A stretch of 64,000 nucleotides of DNA from Membranipora membranacea (GCA_914767715.1 OU612073.1:20708001-20772000), one strand, 5' to 3'; shown: positions 25,101 to 37,850, counted from the first letter of the stretch. The notes: generated by a model from the sequence alone, not told the origin. Numbers and translations are program-made.

Positions 25101-26475
25101 GTTTTTTGTGTATTGACTTGCTTTGCTTTGAAATAACCACTGATTTCTACCCAAAAGATCATCCACCAAAATAATTTATTGAAGATATCATGTGTTTAGC
25201 ACTCACCTTGTCTAACCTGCAACTCATCCTCGACGCAGGGTACGAAGGTGTGTTTGACTATCATTTTATTATGTGGCTGTGCTGCCGGAGACGCTCGATC
25301 TCTTCCCGCCATAGCCGCTGTCGCTCCTCTGTTATTGTTTACTTCTCTCAGCGACATCATAAAGTCATGTGATGCTGACACATCAGCGCTTCTTGCTGTC
25401 AAAGTGAAAGCAATCAGTCTAAAAGCTGAGCTTTTAATGTGCGATTTGAAAAAAAGTACAGCTAGCAGTTCTGTGTTAGAGTTGAGTTGATTTGAGGAGA
25501 TTAATTTAACTAGACATGATGTTCTGAGGAGAATGTTGACATTAAGTGTCACAAATCTCACAGCAAACGGATGTTTAAATCAATACGCTAAATAAATCTG
25601 TTGTCCAGCATAGCTTCAGTCTAAGCTAAGAGCAGCCGAGGTCCGATCTGTCAATATACTACTTATGATCTCGGCAGCACACTGAAGACTGAACTGCAGT
25701 TTTATTTACAGGTAAACAATTATGAAAGTCAGCAACATCGAAATTCCATCCAGTGGTCGGCTGAATCAATAGGGCACTCTTCAGGCTGAACTAAGACAAT
25801 TAACAGCACGATGACGGTAATGATTGGTTTATTCCATGCGATTGCACAGAGCGCCTCTGCAGATCATTTAGCCTGATTGTCAATTAACTACATTTAATTT
25901 ACTTACCCTGTGTAACCTTGGCCCGTGTCTTTTCTTGCAGTAGTTTGAGCTTGTTAGATAGCACCTTACAGCAAAAGCACCTGCCAACTACTGCCAATAA
26001 GCACCAACAACAGCAGCAACTTGACGACGGAGAATCCCTGGCCTGCTTCATGCAGACATGTGGCTTCTCCGTATATAAGTTATGTTGATTGTCAGTCTGC
26101 AAATCCAATAGAGATCAAAGCAGCGTTTCACTCTCTCCTTAGGCGGTAGTTCTGATCAAATAATACGCTACTGATATTAACTCCAAATTAATTTATAGGT
26201 GTAGCATTGCAAACAAAAAGGGAATTGATGCGTTGATAATTGCTTTTTATTTTGTTCTGCTCTATGAAACATGCTGCATTATTGCGTTAAAAGCCCAAGT
26301 GGCCAACAGCGCTTTGTATTACCAGAGTTCAACAATTAAAACAAAGGCTTGAGGCATTTTATAAAAGTTGTCAACACTGGTGACTAATTTTAATCATATT
26401 AATTTAGTCTCTGTTTTAATCATATTTAAAAAGTAAGTTGAAAACATCCCAGCTACTCACCGTGGTTGCTAACAT
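22137..26475 (-). CDS. Dlish-like two-SH3 adaptor protein
   Basis: Five exons give 372 aa: 26475-26461 (MLATT), 26096-25907, 25395-25207, 23468-22881 and 22273-22137. Residues about 32-48 form a cysteine cluster (SSSCCCCWC..GRCFCC), a probable palmitoylation site. SH3-1 is at about 112-165 (MIVKHTFVPCVEDELQVRQG, then YQENQWVYAM, QGYVPSNYL). A polar, Ser/Thr/Gln-rich linker follows. SH3-2 is at about 307-361 (KYLVLHTYHGEDEND, VTVLNKDDHDWYYV, KEGFVPRSHLW). The pair resembles Drosophila Dlish/Vamana, including the DELxVxxG and DENDxxVxxGxxVTVLNxxDxDW patterns. Dlish is a palmitoylated partner of the Fat-pathway myosin Dachs. The third SH3 of Dlish is not seen, and the stop plus AATAAA follow SH3-2 directly. 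Function in this animal is inferred. Confidence 0.85.
23702..23830. mobile_element. Fold-back hairpin in intron 3 of the Dlish-like gene
   Basis: Arms TAAGTGCTCGAACTTTGG..AGGTTGATG..GTAGCATTTCATTA (from 23702) and its near reverse complement (TAATAAAATGCTAC..CATCAACCT..AAAGTTCGAGCACCTA, to 23830) enclose about 38 bp. A related half (AAATGCTACTACCATCAACC) lies near 7769, so this is a dispersed family. Confidence 0.75.
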
Positions 26476-26568
26476 TTTGTTTATTTCATCTCCAGCTAAT
26501 GATACTTGTATGGTACTACTTCAATTTAATGTAGTTAAGTTATCGGCAGCACAGCGCTGTCTCCCCAG

Positions 26569-26576
26569 TATTTATA
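26569..26576 (-). promoter_or_regulatory. TATA box of the Dlish-like gene
   Basis: On the minus strand, CTATAAATACTGGGG contains TATAAATA, 93 bp upstream of the proposed ATG at 26475. It supports the tiny first coding exon MLATT. Confidence 0.6.
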
Positions 26577-29500
26577 GCTGCCAAAATTTGTAATAGCTTC
26601 GATTAGACTAATGTAATATGAGTCACCCACATTACCATTCAAATAAAAAAAACGCAATAGCCCCAGCGCCCAATTGATTTGATAGAAAGCGGCATCAATT
26701 AGCAGAACCCTGTTTCCTGTAAACCGAATTTTCTGATGGCATAATCAAAATAAATAATAAGGTATTTCCTGGTCTATGAAAAGTACAATTGTCTTGTTTT
26801 GCACCTGTGATAGTAAAATATTTATATGCTTTTGTCAATTTATTTTAGAGCATGCTATTCTGAAATAAATAATGTCCATTAATTATTAGTTTACCTGGGC
26901 AGTAAATGTGTACAAGTCCCCAATAAAGTCAGCTAATTTGCCTCCATTAATAGATCTATCACTTAGGGATATTAGTGGATTACGGATCTAAGACGGTTCA
27001 TCAAACAGAGACTTAGTGTAGCCTGCAGCTTTCTCACTAATGTACCAGGTGACGACAGCTCACTCGAGTTAAGAATAATAAAAATAAGCTGTCAATGAGT
27101 TGAGGCACTGTTTGGTAATTGGCTGTGTGTGGCATTTATATATTTTGACTTTGTGGAAAAGGCAGTACAAAAGATAGCATTACCAACTTATGCATATGAA
27201 ATAGAGGTATGATTAATAATTCTGTACCTTTTATTTTGACCTGTGCTGTCGAGAGGTGGAGTATAAATAATGTATCAATAGAAAAGTAGCTTCATATCGC
27301 TCCTTAATTATAAAAGTCACTTTTGTATCCCTTTCTTCAAATTTATTTAAAAAATAATTGAACGTTCCCGAAGGTTATTGCTTCTCACGAATCGCGGTAA
27401 TATCATGTGCAGCAGCTTGGTGGTCCATTAACTCCTAACAATACCCGAGGCATCCCAAGAGAGTAAGTGCTTTGGTACTTTATCGTTGTGGGAGAATGTC
27501 TAATCGCCAATTTTTCTTTGAATGTTTCAAGTCCAAGTGGAAAAATGTGACTTCCTTCAGCCAAACTCTGGACCTAATGTTTTTAAACATTGTTTCCTAA
27601 TTGCCAACGTATTGAATTTGGTTTGCAGTTTTATTACAACAGTTTCCTGAAATTCTGTTTTAAAGGAAACATCACGCTATTAACCATTGATTATTAGCAC
27701 GAAACAATACAAATATCAGCCATCCTACCCCCACCGGGGAGAATGTAGAGGGTTTGGAGCAAGACAAAGTTTATCTGTGATATCACCTTGCCACCAGAGG
27801 AAAAAACCCTGTCTTACTCCAACCCATCATTCTGTAGCTGTAATATCAATATTTTCCAGCTCAAGTACCAAACTCGTTATAAATATCTATAAAATTCAAA
27901 CATTTAGTTTGCTCTGACGTCAATTTTAGCAATAATGGAATTGATTGTCATGAAATCTGCCTCATTGAACTAATTACACTGGTGAGCTTTCTGCTGATCT
28001 GCTAGCTGAACTGGTTTACTGTCTCAGCTTTATAAACTATTGTCCGCTTATCAATTCCATTATTACAAAAGACAACAAGTATATCTGCATCTATTAGGAG
28101 ATCATTGCTCTTAGCTTATGCTTCCTAAGACCACCGGACTGTCATCGTTTTGTCCCCAGGATGTTATTCTGTAATACATGGCTGTGAGAAAGTGTAGGTA
28201 ACTCTCGATTCTGAAAATAGCTGCCTGTTTTGCTATGTTTCTTAATAGTTGGCGAATATTTGGCTTTTTTTTGCTCAAAATGAGCGCCCTTAATAAAACT
28301 GGAGTTCAAATAAAAATGCTTCAATCTTTTTAAGATATCTGATAAAGCTAGTTAGCTAAGTTTAAATTTGATTGGTCATCTTGTCTTACTTGGTAAAAAT
28401 GCTCTGTACTCTGTAGTATGCCGTGTAACGGTAGCACAACTGTTAAGAATTCACAGAATATATCTATCAATGATAAATCTAGATCCTGTCAATATTACAA
28501 GATTCAAGAAATCAAGCGAGTCCACTACTATCATTTCTCATAACTGAGTTTATAAATTATATAAGGCTCTGGAAGTGATGCTGTTCCAGGATCAAGTACA
28601 GTGAAAATAAATTAATTGAGTTTTTGTGTACTGTTGTTAATGATGCTTGGAATTTTTTTGTCCCAACGTCTGCAGGATGATCATTCACACTTTTTTTTTG
28701 ATACGGTAGTTTGAAATATGAAATCGAACAGAATCACTGTAACAAGAGGAAATCAGTTCTGTTAGTGCAATACACGCTTACCTAACCAAGTCCAATATAG
28801 GCGTTTATGTTCTGGTACTCTTTTTGTTGCAGGCAGGGGTGCTGTCACATTAAAGGGGGAATGTATACCATCCAACTGTATGAAACTGACTACGCATGCA
28901 ATCTGATTATGTGTTAGGTATTTAATAGGATTTGCATGCTCTTTTACTAAAAGGACACAACTCCGTTTTCTTTAAAAACGCTGATGGCCTAAGTGCAGAC
29001 TTGGGGCGAAGAGAAGCCTGCCCTCATATCAGTGCACTGTCACACTTGAATTGTCATGAAAAGTCTAGTTTTGTGTCAGGAGATTACAGGTACAGGTATT
29101 TCAGCAACAAAACAAGAAAAATAATATATTCCGTTGGGTAGAATACTCTCAGTTTTAGTTTATTTATACAATTGGTATCATGAGAATGATAAAATTGAAT
29201 GTGTACTTTAATTAATATATGGACTAGGAAAAAAGTGATGAAGTCTATGAACATTAAAATTGTTAAGGTTGTATGTTGTTAAAATAAGACATTAAGGTTG
29301 GAAAATATGATTTGACACGTTTTTGAGTCTTGCAGGTCTTGGGTCAGAAAATAGTGTTTAAATGATAGGATGTTTCTACTCTGCTTGAAAGTAGATGATC
29401 TGGATCACTTGCTATCTTATTAAAATGTCTCTATCTCAGATCAAAAATAAAATCAGATAACTTTGTAATGCAAAAGAATACACCTCAGCTGCATATGGAG

Positions 29501-29798
29501 CTAGCAGAGCAGACACTATCAGAAGAGGTAATAAAACTAATTTCAACAACATCATTGATATCTTGATATAAATTATAATTCATATTGAATAAGAAGAATT
29601 AAATTATTAAATTTTCAATCATTTACGATTTTGTTTTCGTCATGTATTTTAGATCTTGCACGATGTATATCTTTGAATAATATATGTGAAGTCAATGTTT
29701 GCCTTATAATCAGGTGGCAATGATTAGCGAGTTAAAGAGAAGTAGAGCATTACGACGGTAAGCTGGATTAGACCTAACTCTTAGGATCCAGTTTCACC
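26577..29798. other. Spacer between divergent genes
   Basis: About 3.2 kb between the minus-strand Dlish-like gene and the plus-strand secreted-protein gene. It is AT-rich with no supported exon. One pair of 15-nt inverted repeats (AATAATGGAATTGAT at about 27931 and its complement at about 28050) suggests a small MITE. Regulatory sequences for both genes are expected here, but none is identifiable by eye. Confidence 0.4.
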
Positions 29799-32700
29799 AT
29801 GAAAGTTCTCAAAGGATTCTTTCTTCTTGTCTTCATCAACTTGGTACTCTCTGATAATGTATTAGGTGCGGTAATGTATTAGGTATAGTTATGTATTAGG
29901 TATAGTTATGTATTAAGTATGGTAAGGTGTTCTGATATCATTCTAGGCTTTTGTCAGCATTGGTCTAGTAGGGCTTATTGTTCATAAAATACTCAGAGCA
30001 AGCTAGTACTAGTAGACTATTCCTCTGAATACAAAATAATTTATAGTGTTGACCAAGCACGCCTATCCTGTCATCATTGCATAATAATTCTAAAATAACC
30101 AAATTTTTTTCTTGTGTAGCTCCCAAATCACAATCCTACAAATTTGTGATATTCTTTGGCTCGTTTTTAAATTCAGAGATGTATGTGATGTATATTTATA
30201 AATTTTTATTTAGGATTTTTGTTGAGAATGACCACAATAAAAACACTCAATATATTGTTGACCTCATAAAATTAAAATGGATCTCCAGTATTCATTTCTT
30301 TATATTATAGAGATCACTCGATGTATTACACACCACGATAGTGTCTTAGTGGCCGAGAAGACTGCAGCAGCTAACAGTACATCAATAGGTCCTACTGTCA
30401 CCACTAGATCACTGCTGACATGTCTCGACAGGTGCCTGTATGACTCTGTATGCGGAGGAGTGCTCTATATGCGGCAACTGTCAACAAGTAAGATTGTAAC
30501 ATAAAGAGCAGTACCAGTATTATTAATTACTATTGCAGCTGCACAAAACTAATTGGTACAATGTAGCGTTATTGTATGACTTTCTATTTGCAAGGCCAAT
30601 GATACAGGTACAGCCTTGTGCGTGTGCTAGTGCTAGTGCTAGTGGGTGTCAGTGAGTGTATGAGGTATGAGGTACTTTTATTTTTTTATTTTTTAGTTAT
30701 TTGTTGCTCAATTCTTAATTGAAATACTAAGCTAAGTCTATGTAATATTTGAAAATTTTGATTAAATCTTTTACTGATAACACAGCCACACAGCTTCAAA
30801 TTTTCTTTGAATAGATAACTGTGTACTGATGATTGATGATGGTGTATCAAAATTACATGTCCTCCAAGGAGAAGAGAGCAATTATTCGTTTGAGACGATG
30901 ACCGGACAGCTTGTTGTGTTGAGAGAAAGGACAGCGGTATGACCTTAGTGAAGTAACTTCATGCGATAAAAAAACCAGAATAATTCTGTTCTATGCCAAG
31001 AAGTGGTTTCAGTTGGTTCCAATTATGTTCCAACTATTGTGCCAGCTGTCAACAGCTAAATGCTTTTTTCATTATATTGCTTATGTACCCACTCTATCAT
31101 TCTTAGCAGCAGGGAGAATGGGATACGCTTCCACCTTCCCTGTTGGTTCGCAAGACATCATATAAGAATCAATTGATTTTAATGAGTTTTTTTTCCTCCT
31201 ACGGCCAAAATTACAGCCAGTTTTCTACCATACCCACTTTTATCAGTGCTTAACATTTCTCTTTACACATTCATACACAGGATGTAGCCCGAGATCCTTG
31301 TGGAGATTCATCTATTTCATGCACTACCGATGCTAAATGTTATAATCTATGTGATGTCGGAGACGCAACTTCAATCTATCCTTATTGCATAGGTAAGCAA
31401 CTTCTTAAAACCCAATATTTTTTAAACCATCTTGCAAGTAGACCGGGCATGCTGATATCTGCAGACTAAAAGGTTTCCAAAGCAGTTACAGCTCAGTTTA
31501 CTCTGCTTTTCTAATAGCAACTTGAAATTATCGATATTATGCGGAATGAGAATTTCTATCATTGTTTCAAGCATATACATATATGCTTGTATTTATATAA
31601 TACTCTGGTATTATATGAATACCTATAACTATTGATATGTTTATAGTTTCTAATGTTGAGCATTCTTTGAACTGCTTTCTACGATCACAAAATTATTCTC
31701 TGTCCATTAAATTATTGATGTACACAAGGGAGCTCTTCCTTATCTGATACTCTATCTGCTAAGTACACTTACCATTGTTTAATAATGTAAATGTAAGACA
31801 AATCAGGAGAAGTAAGTCATTATTGCTTGTTATGCAATATATTGGCCTCCTCCCAAAGCTATACTCATCAAGGCATAAACATTTACCAGACGACATATTT
31901 AATTGATCATTTTGAAGAATTATTGTGCCTAAAAATATGGAAATCACGATCTCACATACAATAATCAGACGACTCCTATATATACCCAGGTATAATACAC
32001 AGCGTTGAGTGGACGAAAAAAATACATGCTGAAATAAATAACTCGTATGATATTGTGATTGTTTTAAATTTTAGTTGACAATGAGCACTGTAACCTGGCT
32101 GAAGAGTATACTAATATCAGACATTACTTTACTTCTTCTTATGCAGATGATATAGATGAAGGAGCTTTTCAGGTTCGTCTATATAAGCTGATATTTGATG
32201 TCACATCTTGTACCCAATCTCGACTCGTATAACGTTCATTGCACTATTTCACTTTTGTCAGGTTCTTAACAATTTTACCTTGTAATTTGCGACATTGACT
32301 TACTGCATTTTGACTGTGCTGGAACTTGGCTGGCTAAGTTTCCGACGATCTAATATAGGCTTTATGACGGTCTAGCTACCAAATTCACCAGCTTGTTTAT
32401 AATCCATTTTTAGCAAGTTGGATATCACAAAAGGAAAAGTGATTCACACATACGAGTGATATTCAGTACATCGTTCTCGGGTCAGCGTGATAGCCATGAT
32501 CGCTGTAAGAGCTTCTCAGTGATGTTTAATGGTAATCAGTGCCAGGACCCCGCCCCGATACGCCGAACCTCATACAGTTCTCAGGCTGGGGAACTCATCA
32601 AGGCTGGAACTAGTAAGAGTTAACCAAGAAGTAGGAGGTCCTTTAATCTTCTTGACATAAATTTTTGACTGGCCAAATACTAATGACTTGAAAGTGTGTT

Positions 32701-34427
32701 CTTTACTAATCAGATTATGTAGGTGCAATGTCGATGTCATGCACAAAGTGTGTATCATGAAAGATTGATTGATCATAGATTTATCTTGTAGTTAGGCAAG
32801 ACCCGAAGTTACCTGCAGTCTACCATATCGCCTGGTATACATCTGTTGTATTCATCTTCTTCCCTACTTCCCTCAGTTGACGGTACTTGTTATGGGATAG
32901 GCAGTGGAGCTATCCTTGTGAAGCTTGTGGTTGAGAATTGTCATCCATCAGGTACCAGTGATCCTTTGATTGGCTGGAAGAATAGCAGACACCTCATCAT
33001 TATGGAGATTATCCCCAAACCGACTGTACTAGCAGGTTAGATGGCCTTCTGTGATTAATTCCACAATTGGTACCATACCGCATTATCAAGGTTGACCGAC
33101 GAGGGAATTTATTCTGGTATCAAATTGTTGCTTCCTGCTCTGTTCACACATATTATGATCACCTGTGTAACTTGGCGGAATGACATACCAACACATGAGA
33201 ATTACTGCGGACTAAAATTAAACTTTTGTCCCGTTGTAAAACATATTGACAGATAAAGCATGTCCTGGACTGTCTGTATTCAACTACCAGTACTCAGCTA
33301 ACCTTACTGGTGAAGTACTCACTACTACAGAGGGTGACTCCATATTTGTGAGTTTTGTTCATACAACCAGTATAATTCCTATATTATATGAATCGACCTT
33401 TAATTTTTATTGACCAATATTGCCCCAAATTTACTGGGTATCAGTGCACCTTTTTTTCCCGGTTATTTGATCAACCCTAGTCATATTATTTTAACAAATG
33501 AATAGCATATGGGGGTTGTGACTATGGCAAATCACTGATGATGGACAATCTTTCAGATATGACTGTAGTGATATAAATACTGTATAAATAAAAAATAAAT
33601 TAAAATTTATATATGGAATTGTGACCTCAACTACAAACAGCATAAATCCATGCTTTACATACTAAATTTTTAGATATTTTTCATAATGGCCCAACTTTCT
33701 TTCATAGAATATGGAGTATTTAAAAGCTGAGATAAATACAGCTCTAAGAATAAAGTTCCAGTCGGATCTGGCGTCTCTTACTTCAGGCACTGGTGCCAGT
33801 GTCTGCGCTAAGTGGTAAGTCTTGGTGGTAAGTTATGCACTGCCTCATCACACTTTGCTGGTTAGAACAATCTGCAGAGAAAAGATAACGAAGCTGGATT
33901 TCATTTACTGTTCAATTTCATGTTAACTTGATCCTTCATTTGAACCGAGTACTGAGATTATACGATCCTGAAGTTATTATGCGTAAGTGTTTTACTTTTG
34001 TGAATCTTTGACTCTCATTGAGGTGGAATGAGATTGCCCCCTGGAACTGATTGATCTCTGATTCAATCAGCAAAAATTATCACTACTTTACCTGGTGACT
34101 GTCATCAGCAGCAAAATTTGAACCCCCAAACCTTATATTATGATGTATTTGTGTTGTTTAAAAAGTGCCTACTAATTACTACTTATATCCAGATATTGAG
34201 ATAATTACAGAGAGAAGCTATCTAACCATGTTTGATTTGTAGGAAGATTATGATTAATGGTAATGAATGTAACTATCCAGCTGATGTCGTAGTCTATCCA
34301 GGGACCATCGGCTTCACCACATACACAAGAAAAATACACCAGACGTACACTAGTAAGATAACTCAATATTAACAATACTTACCTTGTGATATGTAAGTGG
34401 GTGGGCAACTCCCACATATGAAATACA

Positions 34428-34488
<61 letters not shown>

Positions 34489-36510
34489 CTGTTTTATAAG
34501 GCATCAATTTTGCCTATAGTTGTAATTGTACTGTATTGATGTGTTTCTTACTCGATGCTTGTGACACCTACCTACTCAGGTATCAATATTTTCTTATGCA
34601 GGATTTAAGGGTCAGCCTTCATCCCAACTCAGCGATTTTAATGGCCAGTTGTCATATCATCTAGAGAATGTTAAGTAAAAGCATTTTAGTATATATCCAT
34701 ATTTTCAGTTGAAGCTATATGTAAGGACACGCCAGCAGGTATCCTCAGTGTGGATGTTGTTACTGCTAAATGTGTAAGTTCTGGAGGAAATCCTTCGTGG
34801 TCAGCGGGATGGAGGACAGGAATGAGAATGCATATCGAAGAAGTGAGAAGTGAGCCGTCACACAGATTAGACGCGGGTAAGTAGAGCATTGTTATAAATC
34901 ATCTAACCTGACATCTAGATTCAATGATATGAAATCATGGATTAGTGGTAAAATACACAGTATGGCTATTTGTGGAAAAATTTTATCAGTATATAACTTT
35001 CTGTCAGTAATTGGATCAATGCATTGACTGGAATCCTAGTAACAACCTATCAAAACTCAGGCAAGCTACTTCACAAATGTTTACAGTGGGTCGGCTGTAG
35101 CATTACTGAACTTTTGAACCAATCAAAGATGAGAATTTTTTCTGGCAATCATATGTAATTTGCCATATACTTGTTCAGGGCCAGATATGTCCCCTAATCC
35201 ATGAATATATCAGTGTCTATATTATTCACTGGTTCAGATATTCAGTTCAATATAAATTATCCATGTAAAGGCTTTGCCAAGTTGTGGTTGCAAACTTTTC
35301 TATGAGTCATACAAAAAGAGTAATATTTTCTGTTACAGTGAGGGCTAACGATGGACGTCTTCTGAAGAACCCATTCCAGAATATGCAGTTTTATAGTTCA
35401 ACATCCTTATCAACAGTCAGTAATGGAGTGGTTCATACCTTCTCCTACTCTAAGCACCATGATTACACTGCTCTAAGGCTAACTGCATCCGGTAACCATC
35501 GCAACGTCAAAGCTGGCGAAGGAGCACTCTGCACTCGATGGTCAGTCATCTATATGAATTCACTTGAGATTTGTTTGGCATTGACATCAAAAGGTAACAT
35601 TTACAATGACAAGCAATATCGTCTCTAGGATGTCAAAAACGGTTAGAACTAATTTCTCTTTCTGAATATCATGATACCATAGATTTCCAGGATACTAGAA
35701 ATATATGCGACTGTTGCTGCATTTAATATTGCATGCATGGACCTACCTGTAACTTCTCTATTCACAAATATTTTGGTGACGAACGGTTGTTCTATATTGT
35801 AAAATGAAGGTTAAATACAAGAATATCTTTTACAGGTATTTTTCGATAAATAGCGATGAATGCACTAACCCAGGGCCGATAGAAGGTATCCATTATTTCG
35901 ATAGCAGCATAGACATGGACGCACCAATGCAAGGTATGTGATTTTGCCAGTATGACTTTGGATTGACAACCTCTCCTGCATGCTTCTCTGTGATAATTTT
36001 AAAGATACTGTCACCCTTTCTCTGCATTATGCTGTCTCAGTCTCCCGGAAGTTCTTGTTATTTGTAATGCAGACTGTGACATCATAATGCAGAGAATGGG
36101 AATTACCTTCCCATATGGGGGCACTTTTTCCACTTCAATAATTCATGCCAGGTAGAACATTCAATTCTTTTACCAAGCAAATCTGAAAAAAACATTATCA
36201 TAAGTAACTGCCTGACTATAACATGCAGTAGTAGTAGTAGTAGTCTTTAATTAATAATTGATTGTATATCACATCCACAGTTACGGGAGCTTGCTATGAA
36301 ATTAATTCTGGCTCCAACACCATAGCTTATAAGAATGGATTGTGTGAGGGGGATACTGTTATGGGTGACCCCCGTACAGGCTGGGGGAGTACCTTCTATA
36401 TCATAGCTGAGGAGATTGTACTGCAGCAGGAGAGAGTGTGTACAGCAGACTCACCCTCTAACTGTATACTTGGGGACACATCAGCAGCTGCAGCAACTGA
36501 TGAACCTTGA
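29799..36510 (+). CDS. Secreted protein: PAN-like head plus three CTHRC1-type domains
   Basis: Fourteen exons give 647 aa: 29799-29865, 30311-30487, 30815-30936, 31281-31392, 32075-32172, 32414-32612, 32877-33035, 33253-33347, 33708-33814, 34243-34352, 34709-34876, 35339-35540, 35836-35933 and 36281-36510. A signal peptide begins MKVLKGFFLLVFINLVLS. Residues about 24-122 look like a PAN/apple domain (LLTCLDRCLYDSVCGGVLYM, then NCVLM). A Cys-rich stretch follows (123-160). Three consecutive units then match the C-terminal domain of collagen triple helix repeat-containing 1: about 160-310, 312-465 and 472-625. Each has a W/F-x-I/V-x-NG/S-x-x-C segment (MFNGNQC, KIMINGNEC, YFSINSDEC), then a C-x-x-I/T-x-x-G, and GW before a hydrophobic strand ending I-x-E. 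No collagen repeat is present. An extracellular role is inferred. Confidence 0.8.
29866..29916 (+). repeat. 17-bp tandem repeat copying the exon 1 donor
   Basis: Three 17-bp units (ending ATGTATTAG or ATGTATTAA, then GTATAGTT) start at the exon 1/intron 1 border of the CTHRC1-domain gene and repeat the exon end ATGTATTAG plus GT. Confidence 0.85.
34429..34485 (+). repeat. (CTG)19 microsatellite
   Basis: Nineteen uninterrupted CTG copies in intron 10 of the CTHRC1-domain gene, between exons ending 34352 and starting 34709. They are not coding in this model. Confidence 0.95.
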
Positions 36511-36533
36511 GTTACTTTATATTTTAAACGTTA

Positions 36534-36539
36534 AATAAA
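36534..36539 (+). terminator. Poly(A) signal AATAAA
   Basis: AATAAA lies 24 nt after the stop of the CTHRC1-domain gene; it is a close but plausible cleavage signal. Confidence 0.6.
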
Positions 36540-37256
36540 GAGAAAACATATTTTACTCTCTGCTTTGTGATTACTAGTTTACTAGTCTAACATACTCTAA
36601 TTATTTTTTTTTATAACCAATATGACGCTTACAAAAATGAAGTTGAAAATGTTGATCAGAAAGTATAGCTCAGACATAAAGGAAAGCCAAACAATTTTTC
36701 ATATTTTGTATATATATATATAAATAGACAAGGCAGGCTCCATGTTACCTAAGTGACCAAGTCTGTGCTTGCCTTGATATACCGGATGTGTCTTTATGTT
36801 ACTGACTTAAATGAAGTACTCGAAATTTGTGAACATTTATTAACGTTATAATAATATTGTTGTAACTGTTGTCATGACTATGTTTTGTGAGTGTGACGAA
36901 GGTTTACAGAACCTCATAGTTGATCCATTGTACATAGGTACGTACATCGTGATGGAATACTAAACTCAACTCCTGTCCATCCACTCTATCCACACAGAGC
37001 TTGGAAGGGGCTAAAATCAGGCAAAGGATATGATATGTGATTGTTTGAAATTCATGTTCTCCTTATCCTATGGGAATGAGAATGCCGATTGTCTTTGTCA
37101 TTTTGATAGTACTATTCTAATTCCAATTCTAATCTTAAATAAATAAGAAGACCAAGTACAGCGTTTAAGTCAGATGCAGGTTTTACTTATTCTTGTTCAA
37201 TGTCTCATTGTCTGTGAATCTCGAGTTATGAGCTTACATGCCAAAAGAAATCTAAG
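36540..37256. other. Spacer between convergent genes
   Basis: AT-rich, with a short (TA)n run near 36712. It would hold any further minus-strand exons of the meteorin-like gene; none is convincing. Confidence 0.4.
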
Positions 37257-37850
37257 TCAAAACTCAAACTCACCATCACGTGATGAAAGTGGAGACAAAT
37301 CTAGCACACCACCTGAACCGACATCTGCTGTTTTACTAAGCAGATCTATAACTGATGAACTGAGAATACATGCCTTCGTACCCTGAGTCCAGGTAATCTA
37401 TACAAGAAACAAGTAGGCTATACAGGTTAAGATGCTTAGATTTTATTTCTGTAATTTTGCCATATTTAATACAGAGTATTTTCTGACTGAACAAACTGGA
37501 TACAAAATTTCTTCTTTGACTGCACTCCAGTAATATGGGCTGTCCATAAAAATGTAGTAGTCACCTGTATTAAAAGATGGCTATCCATATGAATGGAGGT
37601 TTGTGAACACCAACATATTTTTATGAGCAACAGAGTCCTAACCTGTCACACCTACCTTCAAACCGCCCTCATCAAACTGAGGATAATGCCATTCCACTGT
37701 TCCAGATTTACAGGTTTGATCAATCTCCAACATGGAATAGTTGTCTCCTTGCTTCTGATTAGGGGCCATAACTCTACAATCGTCCCAGAATCCAGCTTGA
37801 CCAGACACGCACACAGTGAGCAGAAAAACGAGGAAAGCTTGTCCCGACAT
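37257..37850 (-). CDS. Small secreted protein with meteorin-like motif (model may be incomplete)
   Basis: Exon 1 (37850-37656, 65 codons) encodes a clear signal peptide (MSGQAFLVFLLTVCVSGQAG) and then CKSGTVEWHYP...GGLK. Exon 2 starts at 37397 after TTGTATAG in matching phase with ITWTQGTKACIL and runs to a stop at 37257, giving 111 aa. The pattern C-x-x-G-x-V-E-W-x-Y-P followed by G-x-L and a later C-I resembles the N-terminal part of meteorin-family proteins (ACAEGAVEWLYPAGAL in meteorin-like). Those are about 290 aa, so this would be a short form. Alternatively the gene continues from a GTGAGT donor after 37274 into exons I could not find. A TATA box 85 bp upstream supports the start. Confidence 0.5.

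Noticed and set aside
25196-25561. 121-residue minus-strand frame taken whole as an exon
   Set aside because: Only 25395-25207 is coding: the TTTGACAG acceptor gives the phase that fits both neighbours.
34429-34485. CTG repeat as a coding Leu/Ala/Cys tract or hairpin gene
   Set aside because: It sits in an intron between exons that join in phase (34352 and 34709).
37174-37386. Plus-strand open frame starting MQVLLILVQCLIVCESRV, signal-peptide-like
   Set aside because: It lies antisense to exon 2 of the minus-strand meteorin-like gene, whose exons fit in phase and have a TATA box. It has no splice partner and no recognised domain.
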